Shown here piece by piece: positions 20,607 through 31,850 of a DNA stretch of 64,000 nucleotides. A model generated the notes under the pieces. That model did not search any database. It was not told the DNA's origin and saw only the letters and a program-made list of their open reading frames with translations. Each line of letters opens with the position of its first letter. Position 1 is the first letter of the stretch. The translations under genes were made by a program, and so were the position numbers. Source of the stretch: Physcomitrium patens (Eukaryota > Streptophyta > Bryopsida > Funariales > Funariaceae); NCBI RefSeq assembly GCF_000002425.4, contig NC_037271.1:1131088-1195087 (forward strand), given 5' to 3'.

Positions 20607-21144
20607 TATTAAGGATATAAATCTCAAAGAAAGAAATCCTCAATACACTCTCCTGTCACTAAAAAGAATAAGAAAGTCACTCAAAGATGATATAATATTA
20701 AACTAGAATAGATATTGCCAACAATAAGAAGACTAAAAAGTCTTGAAACAAGACTAAGGAATAAAAAGGCATTGAAAAGAGTATAGAAGGCTTCACTCTT
20801 GCTACTATATAAACTATTAACTAGGAACTATATGGCGATGCCCTATAGGACGTCTAAAACATGTTGACTTTGTAAGACACATATTTTAACTTATAAGGTA
20901 AGTTTTTTATATGTATGCCACATAGTTATCTTGTTTCATAAGCTATCAACATATAGTTAACTTATTGACCAAGTTTCTAACTAAGTAATCAATTATAAAT
21001 ACATGTAAAGTCAAAGTAGTATCTATAAAGCTTCTAAGAAGCTTCTCTAAAAGATCTTATGAAATTAATCTATTTTTATTTAGTTTTATTTACTTTTATT
21101 AGTCATATAGATATTTATTAGAATATATATGTATATTCATGATA
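20607..21144 (-). repeat. CHR-II 3' LTR
   Basis: Plus-strand edges TATTAAGG (TG changed to TA) and ...CATGATA. On the minus strand it carries a TATA box near 20808-20815 and ACTCTTTTCAA as the predicted RNA start 11-mer. It matches 27807-29602 minus the insertion and the CHR-I LTR. Confidence 0.8.
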
Positions 21145-21164
21145 TTACCTTCTTTTTTAGACAT

Positions 21165-21480
21165 GAGTTCCATAAAGAGCAATCATCATGTTTTGATAAA
21201 ATTCAAAATATGATGAATTGTATTTACTACATACTCTGATCTTAGTTCTCTTTAAAGATGATTGATAGGTATTTTTAGCTATTGATAGTCTTCCATACTA
21301 TGATGAAAAGACCATCCTATTATTTGATTGTTATTGAGGCCTTTGTAACTTTTTTTTAATAAAATATTTGAGATACTGTTAGGAGTTGTTCCTACATCTA
21401 ACAAAATCACCAAATATTGGGAGTCTCTTCCAAGATCATGAAACCAAACACTTTGTATCTTGCCATCTATTTGAAGAAGA
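21165..21480 (-). pseudogene. CHR-II ORF3 remnant
   Basis: Between the chromodomain and the polypurine tract, the minus strand encodes a fragment whose pattern follows CHR-A ORF3. A Y-Q-x-L-K-I-P-I-N-H-L-x-R-E-L segment (near 21235-21285) matches Y-R-W-L-Q-G-P-L-N-H-L-P-R-E-Q. Earlier, V-I-L-L-D-V and W-S pieces line up. There are several stops. It shows that ORF3 is ancestral to both families. Confidence 0.45.
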
Positions 21481-21739
21481 ACATGTCATTCTTAAGAATC
21501 TTCATCTTGATTACGTCATCTTGAAGGTTATGACAATCGTAATGTCTCATTTGATAAGTCAACAAGTAAAAGTTCTTGAGTTAATCTACTTGTTATTGGT
21601 TCTTCATCTCCTTAGTATCATATATACATAAAAAATACAAAGAAGAATAGAAGATAGAATACTTTTTTAGATCTTGTTTCTTTTTATAGTAAAGATTTAT
21701 TATTCTTTATTTTACTTTTGATGGATATTGTCAATAAAA

Positions 21740-22980
21740 AGCCTCAATTTTCTTTCATGTATTTGTAAGATTTTTTGTTGGCTCCCATGTGTATTTACTA
21801 ATATCATATATATACCAATGAACAAGATATTCAAACCTATTTTTGAGCCAACTTGAATCTAAGACTTCTTCCACTTCAAATTTTTGATTGTTATCCATTT
21901 CTATAGGATGAGGTGGCATTTGTCTTTGTCCTAAGATATTCACTATCTTATATGGATTAAAAAGATATACATGAAATATGAGGTGGATCTTCATAGACTC
22001 CAATAGATGTAATTGATAAGCAACAAAATTGACTTGTTCACAAATAGAAAAAGGTCCAAGTTAGTGATAGTCTAACTTATCACAAAGACAAGTAGTCTTG
22101 ATATTGTAACAAAATAATCATACCTTATCATCTACTTTGAATTTTAGTTGTTTCTTGCAATAGGCATCTGTATTATTTTTTTGTTATGCTTGAATTCTTT
22201 TTAATTGCACCTTCATTATTGCATGTAGCTTTGACAAAAAATTTGCCAAATCTTTTGCCATAGGATTATCAACTTTTAAAAAGTCAAAAGTATCAAATTA
22301 TAGATAATAATCATAATTGGTAAAAAAAGATGTTTGTTGAATAGAAGAATTATACAAAAACTCTACCAATGGTAAAAGAGTTGTCCAATCATTTTAATGA
22401 TAGTTGGTGGTACTTCTCAAATACTACTCTAAAACTTAATTCACTTATTTTGTTTATCTATCAGTTTAAAGATAAAAAGTCAAAAAGAGCTTTATATCCA
22501 TCTTTAAAATCTTAAAATGAGTTTTTTAAAATCTTAATATAAATTAAATCTCCCTATTTGATATAATATCTTTAAGCAATCCATGATAGCAATAGATATT
22601 GTCAAGAAAAAACTTAGCTATTTTTTCACTTATGATAGATTTTGTACATGGTAAAAAATATGCCAACTTGATAAAACAATCTACTACTATAAGTATAGAA
22701 TCATATAAACCTAAGAATAGAAGATTTGTGATAAAATCCATAGAAACAGAAGTTCATAATTGTTCTAAAATAAGTATTAGTTGAAGTAGTCTATAAGATT
22801 GATAATGAGGAGTTTTAGATCTTAAACAAATATCACATGATTGTATAAAGTTTTTGACTGCCTTTTACTTTTGACGCTACCAAAAATCTCTCAATATTAG
22901 TTCTAGAGCCTTGTTGTATCCAAAATATCTAGATATTCAAAAATCATGATGAGTTTGAAGAACACATAATTATGCCTTGT
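21740..22980 (-). pseudogene. CHR-II integrase and chromodomain, decayed
   Basis: The chromodomain lies in the open block at 21755-22003, with KFEVEEVLDSSWLKNR and YLVHWYIYD. It is preceded by a GPF-module end (HLIFHVYLFNPY). The integrase core starts at 22544-22741 with MDFITNLLFLGLYDSI and an ISNRE triad region, where the second D is N and G is E. The zinc region lies further right. The catalytic residues are lost. Confidence 0.78.
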
Positions 22981-23820
22981 CTTCTAGAATGTATAATTGT
23001 CCTTTGAAATAGAATAGGTTATTTTTTAATTCAAACTTAGAATTATCATGAGATTTAAAAAAAAAATTCTTGATATTATAGATAAGAGGATTAGAAGACA
23101 TACTTCATTGAATTTTTTTGACAAAAATTGAATCTATAGTCAATTTTGATTTTATTACTTGAAGGTAATAATGCTATGGCTTCAAGAAAATTATCTTTTG
23201 TTGATTGAAAGATACATCTCTTTCTTTTGGTATAAGATAAGAATGTCTAGAAAGAACATTTGACAAATCTTGTTTTTTTTTCAAGTCGATAAATAATCTT
23301 GAAATCAAATCTTGATAAAGATATACTCCAATAAGCTTGGCAATAATTCAAAATACATGTTGATATGAAATACTCAAGATTCTTATAATCTATATATATG
23401 GTATCTTGATTCAAGATACCTTCTAAATAATAATGCCATTTTTGAAATGAATCTACAATTGTAAGAATTTTTTATCGTAGATCTTATAATTAATCTTGAC
23501 TGCTGAAAATTTTTTAAAATAAAAAGCTACTAGATGGAGTTTGTCATTTATTCCTATTTTTGACAATACTACATTCAAGACAAAGTCTAATGCATCTATT
23601 TCTATAAAAAATGCCTTGAAAAAATCAACATGATATAAGATTGATGCACAAGTAAACTTCTTTTTTAAAGCATCAAATGATGCTTTGACTTCTTTATTCC
23701 ACTCAAGTTTTTTTATGAAGCAAATGTGTAAGTGGAGCTGCAACTTCAAAAGAAATCTCGATATAGATCCAATACTAATTGACAAAGTCCAAAAAGCATT
23801 ATACATCTCTTATTTTATTT
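22981..23820 (-). pseudogene. CHR-II RNase H, decayed
   Basis: The open block 23453-23806 on the minus strand has a F-F-I-E-I-D-A-L-D-F-V-L segment corresponding to YLETDASDFALG. It also has LHLVAFYFKKFSAVKINYKI, the region before the RNase H E residue. CHR-III retains the same part at 41361-41645. This region fixes what CHR-I lost to R2. Confidence 0.72.
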
Positions 23821-24690
23821 GAAATCTTTCAATCCATAATAGTCTAAATCTTCTTTGGATCTATTATTAATCCTTTGTTGAAAATGATGTATTTTAGGAA
23901 GTCAACTTAAGTATTGTAGAATGTATACTTTTTTTACTTAATATATAATCTTGTATTTTTAAGTTTTTATAATACACAGCAAACATGAACTTTATGCTCT
24001 TCTATGTTTTTATAGTAGATTAAGATGTCATCTAAATAACAGATATCATTTCATAAAAGATATCATTTATTTGATGTTGAAAAGTAGCTAGTGCATTTAT
24101 GAGTCTAAAAGATATGACATTATATTCAAAATGCCTATACTTGATTTGAAATGTAATTTTTCATTCATCTCTTTTTTTAATACATACCAAATTATATGAT
24201 CTTCGTAGATTCATTTTTGTATAGATCTTTATTTAATTGAATTGATTAAGAAGTCTTGAAATCAAAGATAGAAGATTAATATTCATCATAGTGATCTTAT
24301 TGAATCCTTAATAGTCCACACACATTTGCAAAGATTTTTTTTTTTTTTTCTTCACAAATAAGGTGGGAGTCCTAGTTGGAGATTTAGAATGCCGTATAAA
24401 ATTCTTAGCCAAATTTTTATCAATATACTCTTTGAATGTAATCAATTTATTTTATAATAGGCTATAATTTGGTCTAAATAGTGATTAAACTCCTTCATGA
24501 AGATCAATGGAACAATCATAAAGACGATGCTTTGAAAGAATATTTGAATTTTTATTTTCAAAAATAACATGGAAATCTTAATATTAGCTAGGAATATTAC
24601 TTGAAGTCTTCTCACCATCAGAAATAGGCATGGCATATATATCAAAAGATGACTGTTCTTTTGCGATATGTATAAAAGCTCTTGCACATA
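23821..24690 (-). pseudogene. CHR-II reverse transcriptase, decayed
   Basis: Minus-strand RT aligned to CHR-I 4500-5260 at nucleotide level, including the palm near 24000-24130 and the D-L-x-x-x-Y region near 24190. Small deletions have removed the YLDD motif area. The open piece at 24442-24687 covers the RT start and the linker from the protease. Confidence 0.65.
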
Positions 24691-25680
24691 CTAGTAAGAG
24701 CTTGGATATATTAGACTTATGTATTACTATTTGGCTAATGGAATTTTAGATTAAACTACCAAAAAAATTAAGATTATAAGAAATCTAATCCATTTGAGAA
24801 TTATATTTTTTTAACCAAAATAATCCTAAAATAATTGGATCAAATAAAGGTCTTATTATATTAAATATTATTATACTATTATGATCTTTAATTGCTACAT
24901 CTAAAGGAATAATTTCATGCATAACATTTCTAAAAGATAGCAAATGACCATCTATGACTTCTACATGTATACATTTAATTTTCTTTACTAATAATATCTC
25001 TTATTTTTTGACAAAATCTTTGTGTATAAAAAAAATTGAGGCTCTTGAATCTAACAAAGCTAAGACTTTGTGAATTTTTTTGTTCCAAATAAACTTCTAT
25101 TATAAAACAAGATAAAGGGCCTAAGGAAAAAATAAGATCTTTACTAGGAGGCACATAAGATTTCAATAGCGTTGTCCTTGTTGTAGCTAGAGAAATTTGT
25201 TTTCTAACACATTGTCTACTTTGGCAACCATGCTTTTTATTTTGTAGTTTTTTTATCTCTTTGAATGATGTTGAGCAGTACGTTTAGTTTCTTCTTAATA
25301 TAAGTATAAGCTTTCTTGACATTGTCAAGTGTTTTCCTACTCCATGAGAAGTTTAAAATGTAAAATATCAATTTTCATTGATTTTGGCCTTAATAAATAA
25401 GTTTTTAAAAACTTCAAAGCTACCATCATTATTTGACTTGTTCCTCTCTAGCTTAGTCTATGTTCTTGATGTCTTTCATATAATCAATTGCTACATGTAA
25501 TAGCTTTAGCAATAAATTATTCCAAAGATTTTGTCTTTAATATTATCAATAATAAATCTTTGATATTATTCTTCAATCCATATCAAAATTGATTGATAAA
25601 GACTTTATCATTCCAATCCATGTTACAAGCAAGATTTTGGAATTGATCACTATATATGGTGGCTGACCATAATCTTTATT
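24691..25680 (-). pseudogene. CHR-II protease and gag C-terminal half, decayed
   Basis: The protease lies around 24770-25080, matching 5480-5800 of CHR-I, with the active site destroyed. At 25190-25680 is the gag C-terminal region. Gag is cut at about 25690 by an AT-rich insertion and resumes at about 27040. Confidence 0.6.
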
Positions 25681-25689
25681 ATTGTTGTG

Positions 25690-27030
25690 ATATAATACAA
25701 CTATATGATAAAAATATAATCAAGAATAAATTTTAAATTAATGTCTAATTATCTTGATTCAATAATAATTCAAAATATTTAAACATGGATTTTATAAAAG
25801 TCTCTTAGTTTATTTTTTTGTCTTAATAGTTAATAGATTATAGGTTGGTTAGTAATTTTGTCTTCTAGGTTGTAGAGACTCTTTTATTGACTTAAAAAGA
25901 CCATAAATTAATAAAATTAAGTTAGAAGAGGTAAATAATTAGCATGATTGATACTAAGGTTAATTTGAGAGTAGAATTGAACTAAAAAATTCTTAGAATA
26001 GGTTAAATTAATATCCAAGAATCGACTATTTGTGAGATAGGATTGAAATCAAACCTCTAGCCACTAAAATGATGACCTAGGATAAAACACGATTTTATTT
26101 GAAGATCAAAGATTAAGAATAAAAAGCTTGATTAGAACTTCTTTCAAAGACATAAGGCTTATTTTTGGTCGATTTGTTTAGATTTGATAATTATTGTTCA
26201 AAATTAGGGTTTATATTATCAACTTAGAATTTATGCAATACAATTAGGACTAGTACTCTCAATTAGTTCGTAAAATTGGTGTCACATCTATAGTTCAAAA
26301 TTTGATAAATCTTGATTAATTAGATGTATTACATATATTTGAAAATTTGTAAAAATTTAATAGTGCAGTTGGAAGATATTTGGATTTTGGTACAAGAAGA
26401 TATTGAAAGATAGTAGTTTGGAGTTAGATAGAGTTTCTAAGATATGTAAAAATCTACTAGTTGGATCAAGGTGAAATTTGGCATGGCATTAGAAGACTTG
26501 AAGTTTAAGCTACAAAATAATTTTGAGTTGAAGTTAATAGTTAGAAAAAGAGAAATTACTGCTGAAAAATTTGTATCAGTTTTCAAGTTAGCAGCTAAGG
26601 AACATCAATGTGGTTTTTGGACATTTTTTCACAATTTGTAAGTTAGATTGGAATGAATTGTTTTTAAAGATTTAAAGAACTTATAGTGGAATTTTTGTGC
26701 AAAATTTTGTACTAAATAGATAATTAGATTAAGAGCTATAACTTGCTAAAGCTTGTTGATTAGGATTAAGATTTGTAAAGAAAATTCAAAATTACCTAAT
26801 TATTAAAGTAACAAGATAATTGGAGTTTATATATGGTTGAAATAACTTAGAAGAGTATTTTTGAGTATTTTTTATTAGATTTAAATACTTTGAATTAAAA
26901 TTCAAATTACATTCTTCTTATAAGGGTGAAACATATTAGGATTCTTGGATACTTGTAAAACACAATCCTACCTTCCACAGCCAGATGTCCAAAGTATTTT
27001 CAAATAAGATGATATATAATATAATATTTA
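25690..27030. repeat. AT-rich insertion in CHR-II gag, R1/R2-like
   Basis: It separates two halves of CHR-II gag that are contiguous in CHR-I (near 6360-6410). No ORF is present. Parts around 26330-26660 resemble 39780-40080 and, more distantly, the R1 core. Probably another old solo LTR, but no TSD or clear termini were found. Confidence 0.4.
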
Positions 27031-27039
27031 AAAATAAAA

Positions 27040-27550
27040 GCTATTCTTTTTCAATCACTTTCTCCAAATATGGCCATAAACACTTTTAGGAATGAATTCA
27101 AATTATAAAAGAGTTATAAATTCTTTTCCATTAAAGGTGCAAACTAAGAGAGAACACTTCTTGATAAAAGTGCACCTATGAATCTAACTTGAGTAAATCC
27201 ATCAAAGTATTGGAAGGATGCAATCTTAAATAGAGCTTGACTTATTGCAAAAATCCTTGAAATTTTGATCTTATTCTATCAAACTTCTTAGACATACTAA
27301 TCTTTGTCCCTATCATACTTATAAAAAAAAAACTCCTTGGATTTGGTTGTGAGGTCAATTTACTTGCTTCCTTCAATTGCACAACTTCTTGATACAAAAT
27401 TTGGACTTTTTCCATAGGCATAGAAATAGTACCTCTATGATTCAACTTGAAAATACATGAGATTTCTACTCTTAAAGTATTGATAAGCTCATGAAGATTT
27501 ACAATAGTTATAAATCTATTTTTACTTCTATTGAGAATAATATCCATAAT
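27040..27550 (-). pseudogene. CHR-II gag N-terminal half, decayed
   Basis: The open block 27242-27547 gives the gag start region: KNRFITIVNLHELINTLRVE corresponds to the CHR-A start near residue 17. KISMSKKFDRIRSKFQGF corresponds to the F-D-G-T-R..F.G.F capsid motif. Interrupted by stops further left. Confidence 0.65.
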
Positions 27551-27554
27551 TTTT

Positions 27555-27793
27555 TCTTCTATAGATAACTCAAAAAATTTTAAAAAGTTAAATTAGAAGG
27601 AGGTAGTTTACAACCTGTAATATCAAATGAAAATTTCTATAAATAAAGATAATCTATTATTTTCAAGAAAAAAATCAGTGTTAGAAAAGAAGATTATTTG
27701 TTTGAAGGTAGATAGTCTGCAACCTTCAAAATACAACAATAGTAGTTGGATAATCCACTCACTTCTAAAACAAGATAAAAACAATAAATTAGC
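27555..27793 (-). promoter_or_regulatory. CHR-II 5' leader with hairpin motifs
   Basis: On the minus strand a hairpin TTTGAAGGT/ACCTTCAAA (about 27695-27740) has a CAGACTATC-type loop. It is the counterpart of the CHR-I hairpin TTTAAAGGT/ACCTTTAAA, and the differing base is changed on both sides. Another motif copy GTGGATTATCC lies near 27750-27765. The array is degenerate but in register with CHR-I. Confidence 0.5.
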
Positions 27794-27804
27794 ACTCTTA
27801 TCAA
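27794..27804 (-). promoter_or_regulatory. CHR-II self-priming primer-binding site
   Basis: TTGATAAGAGT on the minus strand, two bases after the 5' LTR end (27807). The 5' LTR carries ACTCTTATTAA (27972-27982), one C-to-T change from the exact complement. Confidence 0.6.
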
Positions 27805-27806
27805 AC

Positions 27807-29602
27807 TGTTAAGGACTTAAATCTTGAAGCAAGAAATCCTCAATACAGTCTTATGTCATTGAAAAGAACTATAAAGTTACTCAAAAATGATATTGTATTG
27901 AACTAAAATGACTATTGTCAAAAATAAGAAGATTAGAAAGACTTGAAACAACACTAAGGGTTGAAAAGGCATTAATAAGAGTAAAAAAGGCTTCATTCTT
28001 ACCTCCATATTTATTCTTAATTAGGAACTACATAGCAATGTTCTATAGGACCTCAAAAATGTATTGACTTTGCAAGACACATATCTTAACTTGCAAGGTA
28101 ATTTTTCTATATATATGCTACCAAAGTAGAGAGAATTTGCTTTAAAAAAGGTTTGGGGATTGGTTGTCATTAATTATTCAATCAAGTCTTATGATTAAAA
28201 AAAAATTAAAATTCATATATATAATTGTTTCTATAGGGGCAATTACAACAATGCATAAGCCTTAAGTACCAAAGATCACAAAAAATATGATAAAAATATT
28301 ATAAAATCTTGTATATCCTTGAGGTGATTTTTTTCTAAATTTCAATAGCTCATATCTCAACAATCAAACTATTCAAATAAATCAAAATTTTATATAAAGT
28401 ACTGAGATAATTTTAAAAACTACCATAAAAAATTTCAATTACAAATTTGTTACAAATCTTGAAATATATTTCTAAAATCCTAAAAGTAGCTTCAAATCCT
28501 TGCTTACATATATTCATGTGTAATTTTCTTCATATCTCATAAAATAAAAATTCAAATACCATAAAATTTTGATATATAGCTTTTCAATCTAATAATATAT
28601 ACTTTTAAAAATTTTGAGCTAAAATTCATTTGGAAACTTAAGATATGGCTCCTACCTTTACTATCAACAAAACAACTTACTTAAGGCATTTGAATTAAAT
28701 ATGCTATCTTCAACACTTTATAACTTCTTCCTACAAATACTAAATGTAAAAATTCTTTTATAAAAGATATAGATCTTAAAATCACCTTTATGGCTGCATC
28801 TCTTAATTTCTAAAATCTATCATAAAACTCCTCATATCCTCAAAATAGTAATTGTATATTGTAAAAAAATACCTTAACTTCAAATGGCTATAACTTCATT
28901 ATCCTAATTCTAAATCCTCTAAAATTTATACACAAATTATAGTCCAAATCTTTAACCTTAAAACCCTTACTTTTGATTTTCAAATGTTTTTTTTGAGGTT
29001 GCTAAAACTCTTGTTATGGTCACAGACAGCCTTCTAAATGCTTATTGGATATAGCCTTTGACCAATAGGAATGAAGATCTTTACTTTTTGCCTTCATCCA
29101 TCCTTACCTTCCTTTTATATCTCTATATAAGTTCCTTAAAGGTTTGGATTTTTCATCTTTGAGCTCCAATTTTTTTCTTAAATTTTATACTAAATATCTA
29201 AATCCTATATAATTTAAATATTATAATTAATATCAGTAAACTTTAAAATAATTTTTTTATATCAACTCTCTTTAAATTAATCTACTAATCACTCTAATAT
29301 ACATCAATATTTATATACATATTATATGTTTTAGTTAATTTTTACATACTATAAACATTTATAATACAACAATGCTACATAATTAGCTTGTTCACTAAGC
29401 TACTAACATGTGATTAACTTGTTGACCAAGTTTCTAATCTAAAAATTAAGTATAAATACATGTAAAGCCAAAATAGCATCTATAAAGCTTCTAGGAAGCT
29501 TCTTTAGAAGATATTATGAAATTAATCTACTTTTATCTATTTTATTTTATTTTTATATAAACATATAGGTATTTATTAGAATATGTATGTATATCCATGA
29601 TA
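27807..29602 (-). repeat. CHR-II 5' LTR, split by R2
   Basis: The two parts 27807-28118 and about 29372-29602 together give about 539 bp, matching the 3' LTR at 20607-21144. ATGCTAC occurs on both sides of the inserted R2 copy, where the intact LTR of CHR-II reads ATGCCAC once. Confidence 0.75.
28119..29371 (-). repeat. R2 solo-LTR-like insertion in CHR-II 5' LTR
   Basis: About 1.25 kb, matching 3313-4280 and the reverse complement of 18789-20072. The right edge reads ...ATACAACA on the plus strand. The duplicated ATGCTAC (28115-28121 and 29372-29378) contains the TSD, but its exact 5 bases are ambiguous. No ORF. Confidence 0.65.
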
Positions 29603-29607
29603 CCTAG

Positions 29608-30587
29608 ATATATTATTTTTATAAATATAAGATAAAAATACCTATAGTATAAAGTCTTTAGTTTAGATAAATGAGATTTTTATAATTTAAGTGCTCCAAT
29701 TTCTAATGCGAAAGCTTTATAATACTTTCATTTGTATCTTCTTTGACAAGTAATATATATTAATTTTGTTTATATAAATTAGTAAGTCAATATAATTCAT
29801 TGGATATTTGTACCCTTTTGGCAACAATTTTAAATGGTTCTTTTCTTGTTACTACCACGCAACATAAGTCATTGAAAAAGAATACATTTCCTTGATCAAA
29901 AAAATTTCATATTGATAATAAGTTATAATTTATATTAAATACATAATAAATATTAATAAATTATATTATTTCTCTATTATTATTATTATTATAAAACTAA
30001 TTATTTCTTTTTATTACTACAATATGTGATTGACCTCCTACAAATTTAATTAATAAGACATCATCTATACTAGTCATCTATAAAAGACAACTAAAATGCC
30101 TAGCATAATGATGGCTTGGACTTAAATCTATAATCTAATTCTCTTAGGTTGCTTTAGCTACAAATATAACCAAAGTTGATTCAAATGCCTCATCTTTTGA
30201 GATGAGTGATATTAAATATTAATTTTTAATAAGTCTTTTTATAGAATATATACTAAACATCTTATTTTCTTCTATTGATATATTATTTGGTATAAATATT
30301 GATGAAAATTAAATTAATTTTGATATATTATAGTTGCATATAATATGCCTATTTTTTAAATATCTATGATAAAAAATTTTACTTATATTGAAAGATATGT
30401 GAGGTATAAAATTTTGATAATTATTAAAACTATTTTAACATCCTTTCAAAAATCTACCTTATTTTCTATTATTTATAATCATATTCTTAAACTATATCAT
30501 AAGTACAATTTCTTCATCTTTATCTCTATCAAGTTTTTTTTCTAAAATCATTTTTTTTGAAATAATAAGCTAGTTAATTTATAAAAA
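29608..30587 (-). pseudogene. COP-1 middle region (gag end to protease), badly decayed
   Basis: By position this should hold the gag C-terminus, zinc knuckle, protease and integrase start of COP-1. It lies between readable gag (31157-31850) and readable integrase (20073-20601), which CHR-II separated. The sequence is very AT-rich and no motif can be read with confidence. Confidence 0.35.
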
Positions 30588-30592
30588 TTTAA

Positions 30593-31151
30593 TATTATAA
30601 ATATATATATTTATTATATTAATTATCTAAATAATATAAATAGATAGAAATAAATAAAGTCAATTAATTTAATAACATCTTGTAGAAAAGCTTCTTAAAA
30701 GCTTCATAGACATAATTTTAACTTTATACATATTTAAAGGTGATTGATACGTTGAATACTTAGACAACAAATTAGCCACATGTTGTATGTGTTGATAGCT
30801 TATGGTATAAGCTAACTATATGGTGCATATAGAAGAAACTTATCTTCCAAGTTAAGATATGTATCTCGCAAATTAGACATGTGTCAAAGGTCTTATAGAA
30901 AGTTGCTATATAGCTCTTAGTTAAATAGTAGATATAGAGGCAAGAATGAAGCTTTCTTCATTCTTGTCAATTCTTTTCTTGCTTTTAGTCTAATTTCAAG
31001 AGTCTTTAGATTTCTAATCTTAGGCAATAACCATTATAGTTTCTCTTCAAATATACATACTTTCTAATTATCATTTTATCATTTATTTTTATTTTTTTTA
31101 TATACTTATCTCACTTGTTTATGTATCTTTTTTGAATTATTATCCTTGACA
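30593..31151 (+). repeat. Chromovirus solo LTR of the CHR-I/II type
   Basis: About 559 bp, on the plus strand, ending ATCCTTGACA, flanked by perfect TTTAA duplications (30588-30592, 31152-31156). It contains the same AAGCTTCT segment and, near 30955-30975, ATTCTTGTCAA as the predicted RNA-start 11-mer. There is no internal region, so it is a recombination product of a former full element inside COP-1 gag. Confidence 0.8.
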
Positions 31152-31156
31152 TTTAA

Positions 31157-31850
31157 TATTTTTCTTTTGTTTTGAACTACAGCTCTAAACATATTAAACT
31201 CTTTTGATAAGCCACAAAGGATCTTGTATATAATCATAGACTCTTTTAGATACTTATAAATGTCTTCTAGTTTGTTTAGCAACAAATTGATTTATTGAAG
31301 GTAAGTTATAACAATTATGTTTTCTCCCATCTTCACATTATTCTATTTATCCAAAAATATCATGTTTTTTGCCACTATTTTTGTATCAAATAGGATTTTT
31401 AGTTTAATCCATACCTCAAGCGGATCTTGTATTTCCTTAATTTATTTTTTGACAAGTTTTGTCAAAGATAAATGCAATATGCCTAATACCTTCTCTTGCT
31501 TTTTTTTATATTTCTTTAGCTTAATAGGTTCAATAAGTAGATAGAAAGGCAATCCAGATTGTGATATATCTGCATCTTTCTCAAGTTCTTGAGTAGAAGA
31601 AAAAAATAGTTGAAGTGCCCTTGGCTTCAATTTCTTGACCCTCATTGCCAGTTTGGCCTTGATAATTGGATCCTAAGGATGAACTACATCAAAAGGGTCA
31701 TCTTTTAATAAAACATTTGTCATAACATCCTGCCACTTTGTGTAGTTTGAAACACCAGCTAGTATTTTTGATGCAGAAATGACTCTTTCCATTTTCCGCA
31801 TTTGAAATAATAAAATCTTAATTTGCTTGTAATATGACATTGTTCACATA
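31157..31850 (-). pseudogene. COP-1 Ty1/copia gag, decayed
   Basis: The minus strand reads as a copia Gag of the UBN2 type. The open block at 31442-31645 contains KKQEKVLGILHLSLTKLVKK, like the family pattern of a residue chain A-x-x-x-I-x-x-x-L. Further left come PLEVWIKLKILFDTK and NMIFLDK, then LNKLEDIYKYLKES and ILCGLSKEFNMF. These fit the W-x-x-L and L-x-x-L-P-x-x-Y/F pattern. A single early stop and later stops break it. The upstream edge at about 31850 coincides with a sharp rise in sequence complexity, so the 5' LTR may be missing. Confidence 0.65.

Larger units (their letters stand above)
20607..29602 (-). mobile_element. CHR-II, decayed minus-strand chromovirus
   Basis: Complete in outline, from 3' LTR at left to 5' LTR at right, about 9.0 kb including two later insertions (25690-27030 and 28119-29371). 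LTRs are 538 and about 539 bp once the insertion is removed, with a near-perfect TSD CCTAA/CCTAG. It is inserted in COP-1 between gag/protease and integrase. It is the same lineage as CHR-A but a different family, judging from LTR and leader sequence. It is much older than CHR-A by its density of stops. Confidence 0.85.
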
